Shown: in pieces, positions 17,814 to 26,404 of the stretch
Position numbering within the stretch: the stretch's first letter is position 1
How the letters are laid out: every line of letters starts with the position of its first letter
Source: Caulobacter sp. FWC26
GTDB taxonomy: Bacteria > Pseudomonadota > Alphaproteobacteria > Caulobacterales > Caulobacteraceae
Reading direction: 5' to 3'
NCBI RefSeq assembly: GCF_002742645.2
Contig: NZ_CP033875.1
Span: 1,652,001-1,716,000 of the forward strand
DNA length: 64,000 nt
Translations under genes and position numbers: made by a program
The notes under the pieces: generated by a model
What the model was told of the DNA's origin: nothing
The model's input: the letters and a program-made list of their open reading frames with translations, nothing else
Database searches by the model: none

Positions 17814-18929
17814 TTGATCCGTAGGCACTTCTTCCTCGTGGTGGCCCTGGCGGCTGTCGTTCTCATGGTCGGCGTAGGCGGCTTCAAGCTGGCGTTCGCC
17901 AACAAGGAAACGAAGGCGGGCGGCGGTGGTCGGGCGACCAGCGTGTCGCAGATGGTGGTCGGCGAGCGCTCGTTCACGGACCGCATCGAGGTTCTGGGCG
18001 CCGCCAAGGGGCGCCAATCGGTGACGATCACCTCCAACACGGCCGAACTGATCACCGCCGTGCGCTTCACGGACGGCCAGGCCGTCTCGCGGGGGCAGGT
18101 GCTGGTCGAACTGAAGGCCGAAGCCGAAGACGCCGGGATCGCCGAGGCGCGGGCGCGTCTGGCGCAAGCCGAGCGCGACTACAAGCGCTGGAAGACCCTG
18201 GCGGACAAGGGCATCGCGCCGCGCGCCACTGCCGAGCAGTATCTGGCCGCGTACGAGACCTCCAAGGCGGCGGTCGAATCCGCCCAGGCCAACAAGCTCG
18301 ACCGCGTCATCCGCGCGCCGTTCGCGGGACGGGTCGGCATTTCGGATGTGGCGCCAGGCATGCTGATCAGCCCCGGCACGGCGATCGTCACCCTGGACGA
18401 CACCTCAGTCATCCGCGTCGATTTCTCGGTGCCGGATCGCTATCTCGAAACCCTGCGGATCGGCCTGCCGATCAGCGCCAAGCCGGACGCGCTGCCGGGC
18501 GAGACCTTCCAGGGGCGCATCGCCCAGCTGGACACCCGCATCGATACGACCACCCGCGCCATCAAGGCCCGCGCCGAGTTTCCCAATACGAATGGCCGCC
18601 TGAAGCCTGGGATGCTGGTCAAGGTGGCGATCGACCAGGGCGTGCGCACCGGCGTCGCCGTGCCGGAGGCCGCCGTGCAGTTCGAGGGCGAGCAAGCCTC
18701 GGTCTATGTCGTCGCCAAGGGCCCCAAGGGCATGATTGCGCGCCGCACCGATGTCGACACGGGCATCACCGAGGGCGGCTTCGTCGAAATCCGATCGGGC
18801 CTGAAGAAGGGCGACAAGATCGTCGCCGACGGCCTTAACCGCATCCAGGACGGCGCCGCCATCGGCGGGGGCAAGCCTGGCGGGCAGAAGCCGGACGGCA
18901 AGGGCGGCGCTGACCGCAAGGCCGGCTGA
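17814..18929 (+). CDS. RND efflux periplasmic adaptor (membrane fusion protein)
   Basis: A 371-residue HlyD/AcrA-like adaptor that bridges an RND pump to an outer-membrane channel. The N-terminus has one membrane anchor (FFLVVALAAVVLMVGVGG). Lipoyl-like halves around VRFTDGQAVSRGQVLVELKA and IRAPFAGRVGISDVAPGM flank a short alpha-hairpin with TAEQYLAAYETSKAAVESAQ. A beta-barrel domain follows. The TTG start at 17814 has GGAG seven bases upstream. The stop overlaps the pump gene start (TGATG). A Gly/Lys-rich tail ends the protein. Confidence 0.92.
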   Translation: MIRRHFFLVVALAAVVLMVGVGGFKLAFANKETKAGGGGRATSVSQMVVGERSFTDRIEVLGAAKGRQSVTITSNTAELITAVRFTDGQAVSRGQVLVELKAEAEDAGIAEARARLAQAERDYKRWKTLADKGIAPRATAEQYLAAYETSKAAVESAQANKLDRVIRAPFAGRVGISDVAPGMLISPGTAIVTLDDTSVIRVDFSVPDRYLETLRIGLPISAKPDALPGETFQGRIAQLDTRIDTTTRAIKARAEFPNTNGRLKPGMLVKVAIDQGVRTGVAVPEAAVQFEGEQASVYVVAKGPKGMIARRTDVDTGITEGGFVEIRSGLKKGDKIVADGLNRIQDGAAIGGGKPGGQKPDGKGGADRKAG

Positions 18930-21900
18930 TGCTGTCCGATCTTTCCGTTCGTCGTCCCGTATTCGCCGCCGTCGCGGCGATCATTCTCTGCGTCATCGGC
19001 TTGGCGGCGTTCACGTCGCTGCCGATCCGCGAGCTGCCCAGCGTCGATCCGCCCGTGGTGTCGGTCTCGACCAGCTATCGCGGCGCCTCGGCCGAAGTCA
19101 TCGAAGAGCGCATCACCCAGGTGATCGAGCGCCAGGTCGCGGGCATCCAGGGGATCGACCGCGTCAACAGCTCATCGCGTGACGGTCGCTCCAACATCAG
19201 CATCACGTTCAACCTGGATCGTGACCTCGACGCCGCCGCCAACGACGTGCGCGACGCCGTCAGCCGCGTGACCAGCAACCTGCCGGATCAAGCCGATCCG
19301 CCGCAGATCGCCAAGGCCAACGCCGACGCCGCGCCGATCATCATCCTGAACCTGACCTCGACCACGCTGAACCCGCTACAGCTGGCCGACTACGCCGACC
19401 GCTATCTGGTCGAGCGGATGTCGACCATCGACGGCGTGGCCCAGGCCAACCTGTTCGGCGCCAAGATCTATGCGATGCGCATCTGGCTCGACGCTAACGA
19501 GATGGCCGCGCGCGGCGTCACGGTGGACGATGTCGAGAGCGCGCTCAACGCCCAGAACCTGGAGCTGCCCGCCGGTTCGCTGGAAAGCGCCTCCAAGGAC
19601 TTCACCATCCGCGTGGCGCGCAACTACGCCAAGCCCGAGGATTTCGCGCGACTGCCGCTGCGCGCCGCCAATGGCTCCGGCTACGTGCTGCGCTTGGGCG
19701 ACGTCGCGCGGATCGAAGAGGGTCCGGACGAGCGTCGTCGCCTGTTCCGTGGCAATGGCGTCGACCAGGTCGGCATCGGCCTGACCCGTCAGTCGCAGGC
19801 CAACGACGTGGCCATCTCCAAGGCCGTCCGCGCCGAGGTCGGGGCGATCAACCAGACCCTGCCGCCGGGCACCAAGATGGTGGTCGCCGTCGACAACTCG
19901 GTGTTCACCGCCGAGGCGATCCACGAGGTGTGGATCACGATGGGTCTGTCGATCGGGCTGGTTGTGCTGGTCAACCTGCTGTTCCTGGGCAGTTGGCGTT
20001 CGGCGCTAATCCCGTCGATCGTCGCGCCGATCTGCATCCTGTCGACCTTCATCATTCTGGCGCCGCTCGGCTTCTCGCTGAACCTTCTGACCCTGCTGGC
20101 CCTGGTGCTGGCGGTGGGTCTGGTGGTCGACGACGCCATCGTGGTGGTCGAGAACATCCAGCGCCGCGTGGACGAGGGCGAGCCGCCTCTGGTGGCCGCC
20201 GAACGGGGGACGCGTCAGGTGTTCTTCGCCGTCGTCGCCACCACCATCGTGTTGGTGTCGGTGTTTGCGCCGCTGATGTTCCTGCCGGGCTATATCGGTC
20301 GCCTGTTCGTCGAACTGGCCGTGGCCATCGCCGCCGCCGTGGCCTTCTCGGCGCTGCTGGCGTTGTCACTGTCCCCGATGATGGCCTCGAAGTTGCTGCG
20401 ACCCGCGCACGGCGAGGGCTGGCTGGCCCGGCGCGTCAACAAGGCCATGGGCGCGCTGAGCGCCTCTTACCGCGCCTCGCTGGAGCAGATCCTGGGCGGA
20501 TGGTCGGCGGCGATCTCAGGCGTGCTCGTGGTGCTGCTCGCCGGTTTCGCGGCCTTGCTGTTCGTCAGCCTGCCCAAAGAACTGGTGCCGGCCGAAGACC
20601 GGGGACGTGTGGACGTCTCGATTTCGGCCGCCGAAGGCGCCGGCTACGACTATACGTCGGCGATCGGCCTCAAGATCGAGAAGGTTATCGACAAGTACCG
20701 CCAGGATGGCGTGTCCGAGCGCACCATCATGACCATCCCCCGCTTCGGCGGGAACTCGTTCAACAGCGCCAACGGCGTCGTCGCGCTGAAGCCCTGGGGC
20801 GAGCGTGACAAAACCGCCGATGAAGTCGCGGCGGAGCTCAACAAGGAGCTGGCCAAGTTCACCAGCGTCCGCGCCGTGGCCAGCGTTCGCGGTCCCTTCC
20901 AGCGGGGTGGCGGCGGCGGCGGTGGCGGCGGCACCAATGTCGACCTGATCGCTGTCGGCAACGACTACGTGCAACTGGCCGAATGGCTGAAGCCGATCCT
21001 GGCCGCAGCGCAGGATAATCCTGGCTTCGCCCGTCCGCGCCTCGACTACGAGCCCACCGCGCCGCGCCTTCTGGTGCAGATCGACCTCGACAAGGCCGCC
21101 ACGCTCGGCGTTTCGGCCCAATCGGTCGGCCGCGCGCTGGAGACCATGTTCGGTTCGCGTCGCGCGACGACCTACATCAAGAACGGTCAGGAATACGATG
21201 TCATTCTGCAGACCAACCTGGATCAGCGCCGGAGCATCGAGGACCTCAATCGACTGAACGTCCGCACCAGCGCGGGTGGGATCGTGCCCCTCTCGACGGT
21301 GGTGACCACCCAGTTGCGCGGGGATACGCCGGACCGTCCGCGCGTGGATCGCCTGCGCTCCGTGACCCTGACCACGCAGCTCAACCCAGGCTATACGGTT
21401 GAGGATGCGGTGGCGTTCTTCAAGGATCAGGCGGCGCAGCGTCCGGTGCCCGGCGTCAGCATCAAGTGGGGCGGCCAGGCCAAGGACTATCTGGAAGGCT
21501 CGGGCGGTATCGCCATCGCCTTCGGCCTGGCCCTGCTACTGGTGTTCCTGGTGTTGGCCGCGCAGTTCGAGAGCTGGATCCACCCGGCGGTCATCATGCT
21601 GACCGTGCCGCTGGCGGCGCTGGGCGGGCTGTTCGGCCTCTTGGTCATGGGCTCGACCATCAACACCTACAGCCAGATCGGCCTGATTATCCTGATCGGT
21701 ATCGCGACCAAGAACGGCATCCTGATCGTCGAGTTCGCCAATCAGCTCCGCGACGAGGGCCTGACCGTCCGCGAGGCGGTGATCGAGGCGGCGGCCCTGC
21801 GCCTGCGTCCTATCATCATGACCTCGGTCTCGGCCGCGATGGGCGCCCTGCCGCTGATGCTGTGGGCGGGCGCGGGGGCGGGCAGCCGCCAGACGATCGG

Positions 21901-22072
21901 GGCGGTGATCTTCACCGGCGCGATCTTCGCCACGCTGCTGACGCTGTTCATCGTTCCGGTGTTCTACGACCTGCTGGCGCGCTTCACGAAGTCGCCGGAG
22001 TGGACGGCGCGCCAGATCGAAGCGTATGAAGCCCAGGAAAAGTCGGGTGAGGGGCAAACCTCACCCGCATAA
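18929..22072 (+). CDS. RND (HAE1/AcrB-type) efflux permease
   Basis: A 1047-residue proton-driven pump with the usual 12-segment layout and two large periplasmic loops. The first segment follows MLSDLSVRRPVFAAVAAI. TM4 carries the proton-relay pair in LVVDDAIVVVENI, and the second half repeats the fold with IGLIILIGIATKNGILIVEF. A run of nine glycines in the second periplasmic loop (about 20897-20932) is unusual. The gene overlaps the adaptor by three bases. No outer-membrane factor is adjacent, so it presumably uses one encoded elsewhere. Substrate unknown. Confidence 0.93.
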   Translation: MLSDLSVRRPVFAAVAAIILCVIGLAAFTSLPIRELPSVDPPVVSVSTSYRGASAEVIEERITQVIERQVAGIQGIDRVNSSSRDGRSNISITFNLDRDLDAAANDVRDAVSRVTSNLPDQADPPQIAKANADAAPIIILNLTSTTLNPLQLADYADRYLVERMSTIDGVAQANLFGAKIYAMRIWLDANEMAARGVTVDDVESALNAQNLELPAGSLESASKDFTIRVARNYAKPEDFARLPLRAANGSGYVLRLGDVARIEEGPDERRRLFRGNGVDQVGIGLTRQSQANDVAISKAVRAEVGAINQTLPPGTKMVVAVDNSVFTAEAIHEVWITMGLSIGLVVLVNLLFLGSWRSALIPSIVAPICILSTFIILAPLGFSLNLLTLLALVLAVGLVVDDAIVVVENIQRRVDEGEPPLVAAERGTRQVFFAVVATTIVLVSVFAPLMFLPGYIGRLFVELAVAIAAAVAFSALLALSLSPMMASKLLRPAHGEGWLARRVNKAMGALSASYRASLEQILGGWSAAISGVLVVLLAGFAALLFVSLPKELVPAEDRGRVDVSISAAEGAGYDYTSAIGLKIEKVIDKYRQDGVSERTIMTIPRFGGNSFNSANGVVALKPWGERDKTADEVAAELNKELAKFTSVRAVASVRGPFQRGGGGGGGGGTNVDLIAVGNDYVQLAEWLKPILAAAQDNPGFARPRLDYEPTAPRLLVQIDLDKAATLGVSAQSVGRALETMFGSRRATTYIKNGQEYDVILQTNLDQRRSIEDLNRLNVRTSAGGIVPLSTVVTTQLRGDTPDRPRVDRLRSVTLTTQLNPGYTVEDAVAFFKDQAAQRPVPGVSIKWGGQAKDYLEGSGGIAIAFGLALLLVFLVLAAQFESWIHPAVIMLTVPLAALGGLFGLLVMGSTINTYSQIGLIILIGIATKNGILIVEFANQLRDEGLTVREAVIEAAALRLRPIIMTSVSAAMGALPLMLWAGAGAGSRQTIGAVIFTGAIFATLLTLFIVPVFYDLLARFTKSPEWTARQIEAYEAQEKSGEGQTSPA

Positions 22073-22083
22073 ACCGGGTGAGG
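22044..22083 (+). promoter_or_regulatory. Mutually exclusive hairpins over the RND stop and next ribosome site
   Basis: The nonamer CCTCACCCG (22059-22067) can pair perfectly with CGGGTGAGG at 22044-22052 or with the identical CGGGTGAGG at 22075-22083. The downstream hairpin has the RND stop codon TAA in its loop and buries the GAGGA ribosome site of the AceE-like gene (ATG 22088). The upstream hairpin would free it. The layout suggests translational coupling or a small RNA switch. Confidence 0.5.
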
Positions 22084-22087
22084 AAGC

Positions 22088-24442
22088 ATGGCTGACGGCG
22101 CTCTGACGGCCAAGCGGCAGGAAATCGCGCTGCTTCGGCGTCTCGAGGAACGGATTCTCTGGTTGGCGGCGTGGACCATCCACAACGCCAACCACCTCCG
22201 GGAAAGTCGCGACGGCCTGAAGGTCGGTGGTCACCAGGCGTCCAGCGCCTCGCTGACCACGATCATGACGGCGCTCTACATGAAGGCCTTGCGCCCGCAG
22301 GACCGGGTCGCCGTCAAGCCGCACGCCAGTCCTGTCTTCCACGCGATCCAGCACCTTTTCGGACGCCAGAACCTCGACAATCTCAAGCGCTTCCGGGCCC
22401 TTGGCGGCGCGCAGTCCTACCCGTCGCGCACCAAGGACGTCGACGATGTCGACTTCTCGACCGGTTCGGTGGGCCTGGGCGTGGCCATGACCGCCTTTGC
22501 CTCGCTGACCCAGGACTATCTGGCCGCGCGCGGCTCGGTGAAGCCCGAGAAGATGGGGCGAATGATCTCGCTGCTGGGCGACGCAGAACTGGACGAGGGC
22601 AATATCTATGAAGCCCTGATCGAGGCCTGCAAGCACGACATTCGTAACACTTGGTGGATCGTCGACTACAATCGCCAGAGCCTGGACGCGACCACCCAGG
22701 ACCGAATGTTCACGCGCTATGGCGAGATCTTCGAGGCGGCCGGGTGGTCGGTCGAGACGCTGAAGTGGTCCAAGCGCCAGCGGGAGGCCTTCGCCAAGCC
22801 GGGTGGGGACCGGCTGCAGGCCTGGATCGAGACGGCGCCCAACGATCTCTTCTCGGCCCTGACCTATCAGGGCGGCGCGGCGTGGCGCGAGCGGCTCAGC
22901 GCTGACCTCGCCGACAATCCCGAGGCCCTGGCCCTGATCGCGGCCTACAAGGACGTCGATCTCGCCGAGCTGATGACCGAGCTGGGCGGGCACTGCCTGG
23001 AAACCCTGCTGGAGGCCTTCGAGAAGGCCGGTCAGGACGACCGTCCTCGCTTCTTCATCGCCTACACCGTCAAGGGCCTGCGGCTGCCCTTCCAGGGGCA
23101 TAAGGACAATCACGCCGGCCTGATGACCCCGGCCCAGATCGCCGAGTTGCGCGAGCGCCTCGGCGTGGTCGAGGGCGAGGAATGGGACCCGCTTTCGGGC
23201 CTTTCGGCGGCCGAGCGGACTGCGATCAAAGGCCTTATCGCGCGGGCTCCGTTCGCCGCCGAGGTCCAGCGCAATCACCGCGCGCCGTCGATCTCCACGC
23301 CAACGGCGGACGAACTGCTGGCGGCGGTGGCGGGCGGGGGCGAGCAATCGACCCAAGCCGCGTTCGGCAAGGTGATGTTCGAGATCGCGGCCCGAAAGGA
23401 CGAGTTCGCCGGCCGGGTGGTCACGACTTCGCCGGACGTGACGGTCTCGACCAACCTCGGCGGTTTCGTAAACCGACGCGGCGTGTTCCAGCGGCGCGCC
23501 CACGATGACGTCTTCAAGCGGCGGCGGATTCCGTCCGCCCAGGTGTGGTCCAAGGCCGAGACCGGACAGCACGTGGAGCTTGGCATCGCCGAGAACAACC
23601 TGTTCATCGCCCTGGCAGCGCTGGGCCTGACGGCGCCGCTGTTCGGCGAGCGGCTGTTCCCGGTGGGCACGCTCTACGATCCGTTCATTGCCCGCGGTCT
23701 CGATGCGCTAAACTACGCTTGCTACCAAGACGCCCGGTTCCTGCTGGTGGCGACGCCGTCCGGTCTGACCCTGGCGCCGGAAGGTGGGGCGCACCAGTCG
23801 ATCAATGCGCCGGTGATCGGCATGGCCCAGCCGGGCCTCGACACCTACGAGCCCGCCTTCGCCGACGAAACCGCAGTGCTGATGGCGCACGCGTTCGATC
23901 GCATACAGGCCGAGGACGGGGCCTCAACCTATCTGCGGCTGTCAACGCGGGTTCTGGCTCAGCCCGAGCGGACGGGCGAGGCCTGGCGACAGGGCGTGAT
24001 CGATGGCGGCTATTGGCTCAAGGCTCCTGCGCCGGGCGCGCGATTGGCGATTGTCTATAGCGGGGCCCTGGCGCCCGAGGCGCTCGCCGCGTTCGAGGCG
24101 CTGGCCGAGGACATGCCTGAGGCCGGCCTTCTGGCGGTGACCTCGGCGGACATGCTGCACCGGGGCTGGACCGCCGCCGGTCGCGCCCGATGGACAGGGC
24201 AGGAGACCCGGACGTCGGCGATTGAGGCGCTGTTAGCGCCGCTGGCGCGCGATGCGGGGTTGGTGACGCTGACGGACGGCGCGCCGCTGGCCTTGTCCTG
24301 GCTGGGCTCGGTGCGCGGCCAGCGTGTGCGGGCTTTAGGCCTGGAGGCGTTCGGCCAGTCGGGCGATCTGCCGGATCTTTACGCCACGTATCGACTGGAC
24401 GCCGACGCCGTGCTGGACGCCTGCGCGGATCTCCTGGCTTAG
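22088..24442 (+). CDS. AceE-like thiamine-diphosphate enzyme (pyruvate dehydrogenase E1/transketolase family)
   Basis: A 784-residue protein built like the homodimeric pyruvate dehydrogenase E1 but shorter than AceE (about 890). The thiamine-diphosphate motif begins GDAELDEGNIYEALIEA and continues with WWIVDYNRQSLD. HNANHLRESRDGLKVGGHQAS is the N-terminal substrate region and LGIAENNLFIALAALGL the activating-glutamate region of the Pyr domain. A transketolase C-terminal domain closes the protein. No E2 or E3 gene is nearby, so it may act alone or with components elsewhere. Its start follows an RNA hairpin at the RND stop; its stop overlaps the convergent NTF2-like gene. Confidence 0.82.
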   Translation: MADGALTAKRQEIALLRRLEERILWLAAWTIHNANHLRESRDGLKVGGHQASSASLTTIMTALYMKALRPQDRVAVKPHASPVFHAIQHLFGRQNLDNLKRFRALGGAQSYPSRTKDVDDVDFSTGSVGLGVAMTAFASLTQDYLAARGSVKPEKMGRMISLLGDAELDEGNIYEALIEACKHDIRNTWWIVDYNRQSLDATTQDRMFTRYGEIFEAAGWSVETLKWSKRQREAFAKPGGDRLQAWIETAPNDLFSALTYQGGAAWRERLSADLADNPEALALIAAYKDVDLAELMTELGGHCLETLLEAFEKAGQDDRPRFFIAYTVKGLRLPFQGHKDNHAGLMTPAQIAELRERLGVVEGEEWDPLSGLSAAERTAIKGLIARAPFAAEVQRNHRAPSISTPTADELLAAVAGGGEQSTQAAFGKVMFEIAARKDEFAGRVVTTSPDVTVSTNLGGFVNRRGVFQRRAHDDVFKRRRIPSAQVWSKAETGQHVELGIAENNLFIALAALGLTAPLFGERLFPVGTLYDPFIARGLDALNYACYQDARFLLVATPSGLTLAPEGGAHQSINAPVIGMAQPGLDTYEPAFADETAVLMAHAFDRIQAEDGASTYLRLSTRVLAQPERTGEAWRQGVIDGGYWLKAPAPGARLAIVYSGALAPEALAAFEALAEDMPEAGLLAVTSADMLHRGWTAAGRARWTGQETRTSAIEALLAPLARDAGLVTLTDGAPLALSWLGSVRGQRVRALGLEAFGQSGDLPDLYATYRLDADAVLDACADLLA

Positions 24443-24795
24443 AACCCGCTCAGGATCGTCATCCCCGACAGCAACTCGTCGCGGAAGTGATAGGTCAGCC
24501 GTGCGCGAGTGTCTGACCAGATCTGGCCCTGCTCGGTTTCAACAGCGTACTGCGCCTCGACGGTCAGGGCGTCGGGTGTTTCTTCTGTGACCTCGATCAG
24601 TTGAATGTTCGGTCGGATCGTCGCGAAGACGCGGGCGAAATGGCCCATGACCGCCGCCTTGCCGACCAGGATCTCCCCGGTTTCTAAGGTGTTGGGCCAC
24701 GTGGCGTCAGGATGGATGAAGCGGCGCAAGCCCTCTGCGTCGTGTGCGTTGAACACGGCGAAGGCGTCTTCGAGCACTGTCCGTAACGCGGTCAT
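24439..24795 (-). CDS. NTF2-like (SnoaL family) protein, single domain
   Basis: A 118-residue cone-shaped NTF2-like fold protein. It begins MTALRTVLEDAFAVFNAHDA, with FIHPDATWPNTLETGEILVG as the typical second element. Such domains bind or isomerise small hydrophobic ligands; the ligand is unknown. The ATG at 24795 overlaps the upstream gene's stop (ATGA). Sequence resemblance to both halves of that upstream gene marks it as a tandem paralogue. Its stop codon overlaps the stop of the convergent AceE-like gene. Confidence 0.75.
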   Translation of the reverse strand: MTALRTVLEDAFAVFNAHDAEGLRRFIHPDATWPNTLETGEILVGKAAVMGHFARVFATIRPNIQLIEVTEETPDALTVEAQYAVETEQGQIWSDTRARLTYHFRDELLSGMTILSGF

Positions 24796-25523
24796 GGCGG
24801 CGACTCCCCGCTGTCGTCGACGTCCTGCGCAGTGATCCGTCCAGCATAGACGCGGTACCAGACGACGACGGGGCCATCCTGCCAAAGTCCGCCATCCGGA
24901 CCCCTGGTCTCTGCCAGCATTCGCGCCCTGATGCGATCATCGCTCTCAAGACGGTAGTCGAGCAGGGATAGCGTGGTGTCGACAGTCTCGAAGAGACGCC
25001 GATGGTAGGCTCCAATGGCCTTGGCGCCGACGATTTCACCGCCTTCCAACATGTCGGTGAAGCGCGCGTCCGGCGCATAACAAGCGACGGCGGCCTCGGC
25101 ATCGCGGGTGTTGATCGCGTCAATGAGGCGGGTCAGCATTCGTTCGACGCCGGCGAAGGTTGGCTCCGCATAGGCTTGTTCGCTGTCCATCCGCGAAACC
25201 AAGCCATCCCGCAAGGTATAACTGTGGCGCGCCCGTGTGCTTGACCAGACGGTGCCATCGGCGGCGCTGGTTATGACTTGGCGTGAGAGCACGTCCACCC
25301 GATGCGGAGCCGGCGTGAACAGGCTGATGGGCTCATAGTGCGCGCGCAAAGGCGCGGTCAGGCTCGAAAAATAGGTTTTCACGGACCCAATTCCCTCGAG
25401 CCGCCCGTTCTCCAGCTCGTCCGGCCATGAGACATCCGGCGTCATCATGGCAAAGCAGCGATCGAAGTCGCGGGCGTTGAAGGCTTCGTAGAGCCGCGCG
25501 ATCCGGTCCTCGTCGGGCGTCAT
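24792..25523 (-). CDS. Tandem NTF2-like (SnoaL family) protein
   Basis: A 243-residue protein with two NTF2-like repeats. The first begins RIARLYEAFNARDFDRCFAM and contains MTPDVSWPDELENGRLEG. The second starts near residue 130 with LTRLIDAINTRDAEAAVACY and has YAPDARFTDMLEGGEIVG. Both match the single-domain protein downstream, giving three related domains in a row. The start codon is overlapped by the stop of a possible 26-residue frame (TGATG), which suggests coupling. Function unknown. Confidence 0.75.
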   Translation of the reverse strand: MTPDEDRIARLYEAFNARDFDRCFAMMTPDVSWPDELENGRLEGIGSVKTYFSSLTAPLRAHYEPISLFTPAPHRVDVLSRQVITSAADGTVWSSTRARHSYTLRDGLVSRMDSEQAYAEPTFAGVERMLTRLIDAINTRDAEAAVACYAPDARFTDMLEGGEIVGAKAIGAYHRRLFETVDTTLSLLDYRLESDDRIRARMLAETRGPDGGLWQDGPVVVWYRVYAGRITAQDVDDSGESPP

Positions 25524-25603
25524 CAGCGTCGAACCATGTTCTCCGTGTACGACTCTTCCATGCGCCAGAACCGGTCGTCGAGGAGCGTGTAATAACGCCG
25601 CAC
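25523..25603 (-). CDS. Possible 26-residue coupled peptide
   Basis: A short frame from GTG at 25603 encodes 26 residues containing RRYYTLLDDRFWRMEES. Its stop overlaps the tandem NTF2 gene start (TGATG). About 80 percent of its codons end in G or C, like real genes here. It begins two bases after the cytochrome c stop and has no clear ribosome site of its own. It could be a coupling leader peptide or the remnant of a longer gene. Confidence 0.35.
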   Translation of the reverse strand: MRRYYTLLDDRFWRMEESYTENMVRR

Positions 25604-25605
25604 GC

Positions 25606-26124
25606 CTAGTTTGCTGGCGGCTGGTAGCCCGTTTCCACCTTCAGATAGGCGATCAGGTCGATCCGGTCCTTCTCGTTCTTGATGCCGGCGAACGTCATCT
25701 TGGTGCCGGGCATGAAGCCTCGGGGATCCGCCAGCCACTTGTCGAGTTGCTGAGCGTCCCAGACGAAGCCCGCAGCCTTCACGGCGTCGGAGTAGCTGTA
25801 GCCTTCCTTGGTCCCGGCCTTGCGGCCGAACACGCCGTACAGGTTCGGACCCGTGAGATCGGGGCCGCCTTGAGCGATCGTATGGCAAGACCGGCAGAGC
25901 GCGAACTTGCTCTGACCGTTCGACAGGTCGCCCGTGTTGTAGGGGGCGGGGAGGGCGGCGAGCGCGGCGGCCTTCTCTGCGTCGGTCGGCGCCGGAGCGG
26001 AGGCCGGGGTGGGCGCGGCCGCCGGCGCATCGGCGGGAGCTTCGCTGGAGCTTCCTCCGTCCTTCGAGCATGCGGAAACGGCTACGCAAAGAGCCGCGAC
26101 GGCGGCCAGTTTCAACGAGCGCAT
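25606..26124 (-). CDS. Class I cytochrome c lipoprotein
   Basis: A 172-residue c-type cytochrome. The signal peptide ends in the lipobox VSAC (Cys about residue 19), so it is lipid-anchored in the periplasm. A Pro/Ala-rich linker of about 35 residues precedes the haem domain, which has CRSCH as the haem-binding motif, PNLYGVFGRKAGT, and the distal methionine in MPGTKMTF. This matches cytochrome c2/c552-type electron carriers. The ATG at 26124 has GAGG six bases upstream. It is the first gene of a leftward run toward the NTF2-like genes. Confidence 0.87.
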   Translation of the reverse strand: MRSLKLAAVAALCVAVSACSKDGGSSSEAPADAPAAAPTPASAPAPTDAEKAAALAALPAPYNTGDLSNGQSKFALCRSCHTIAQGGPDLTGPNLYGVFGRKAGTKEGYSYSDAVKAAGFVWDAQQLDKWLADPRGFMPGTKMTFAGIKNEKDRIDLIAYLKVETGYQPPAN

Positions 26125-26275
26125 TGTGATCCTCGACTGACGTTTCGCCGCAGGTTCTGCGACGCCGCGACGCATTCCAAACCCTTATAAAATCTGGTCC
26201 GGCGCCTTGTCACGCAGTGATGGTCCTTAAGCGTGGGGGTTACGGCCAGGATGCGACAATTGCTGGTATCCCCGT

Positions 26276-26345
26276 GATTCTCATGACGAAAAGTGAGCTT
26301 GCAAAACGTGGGTCTGCACATAACCGTTTGACGGTCGTTAACCAT
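26276..26345 (+). promoter_or_regulatory. gcrA promoter elements: GANTC site and CtrA half-site
   Basis: The 280-base gap before gcrA contains one CcrM methylation site, GATTC at 26276-26280. It also contains TTAACCAT at 26338-26345, the eight-base CtrA half-site form. A TTGACGG sequence at 26328-26334 could be a -35 element. Established work shows gcrA is repressed by CtrA and sensitive to methylation state. Occupancy here is inferred. Confidence 0.5.
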
Positions 26346-26404
26346 AAATCTTACCCCTTTCCTCACGGAGCGGGCTGGCTCCGGGCAGGGCTGGAAGCAA
26401 GATC

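Noticed and set aside
22061..23572. 503-codon frame antisense to the AceE-like gene
   Set aside because: Low-complexity Arg/Gly/His composition and no domain pattern; an antisense shadow.
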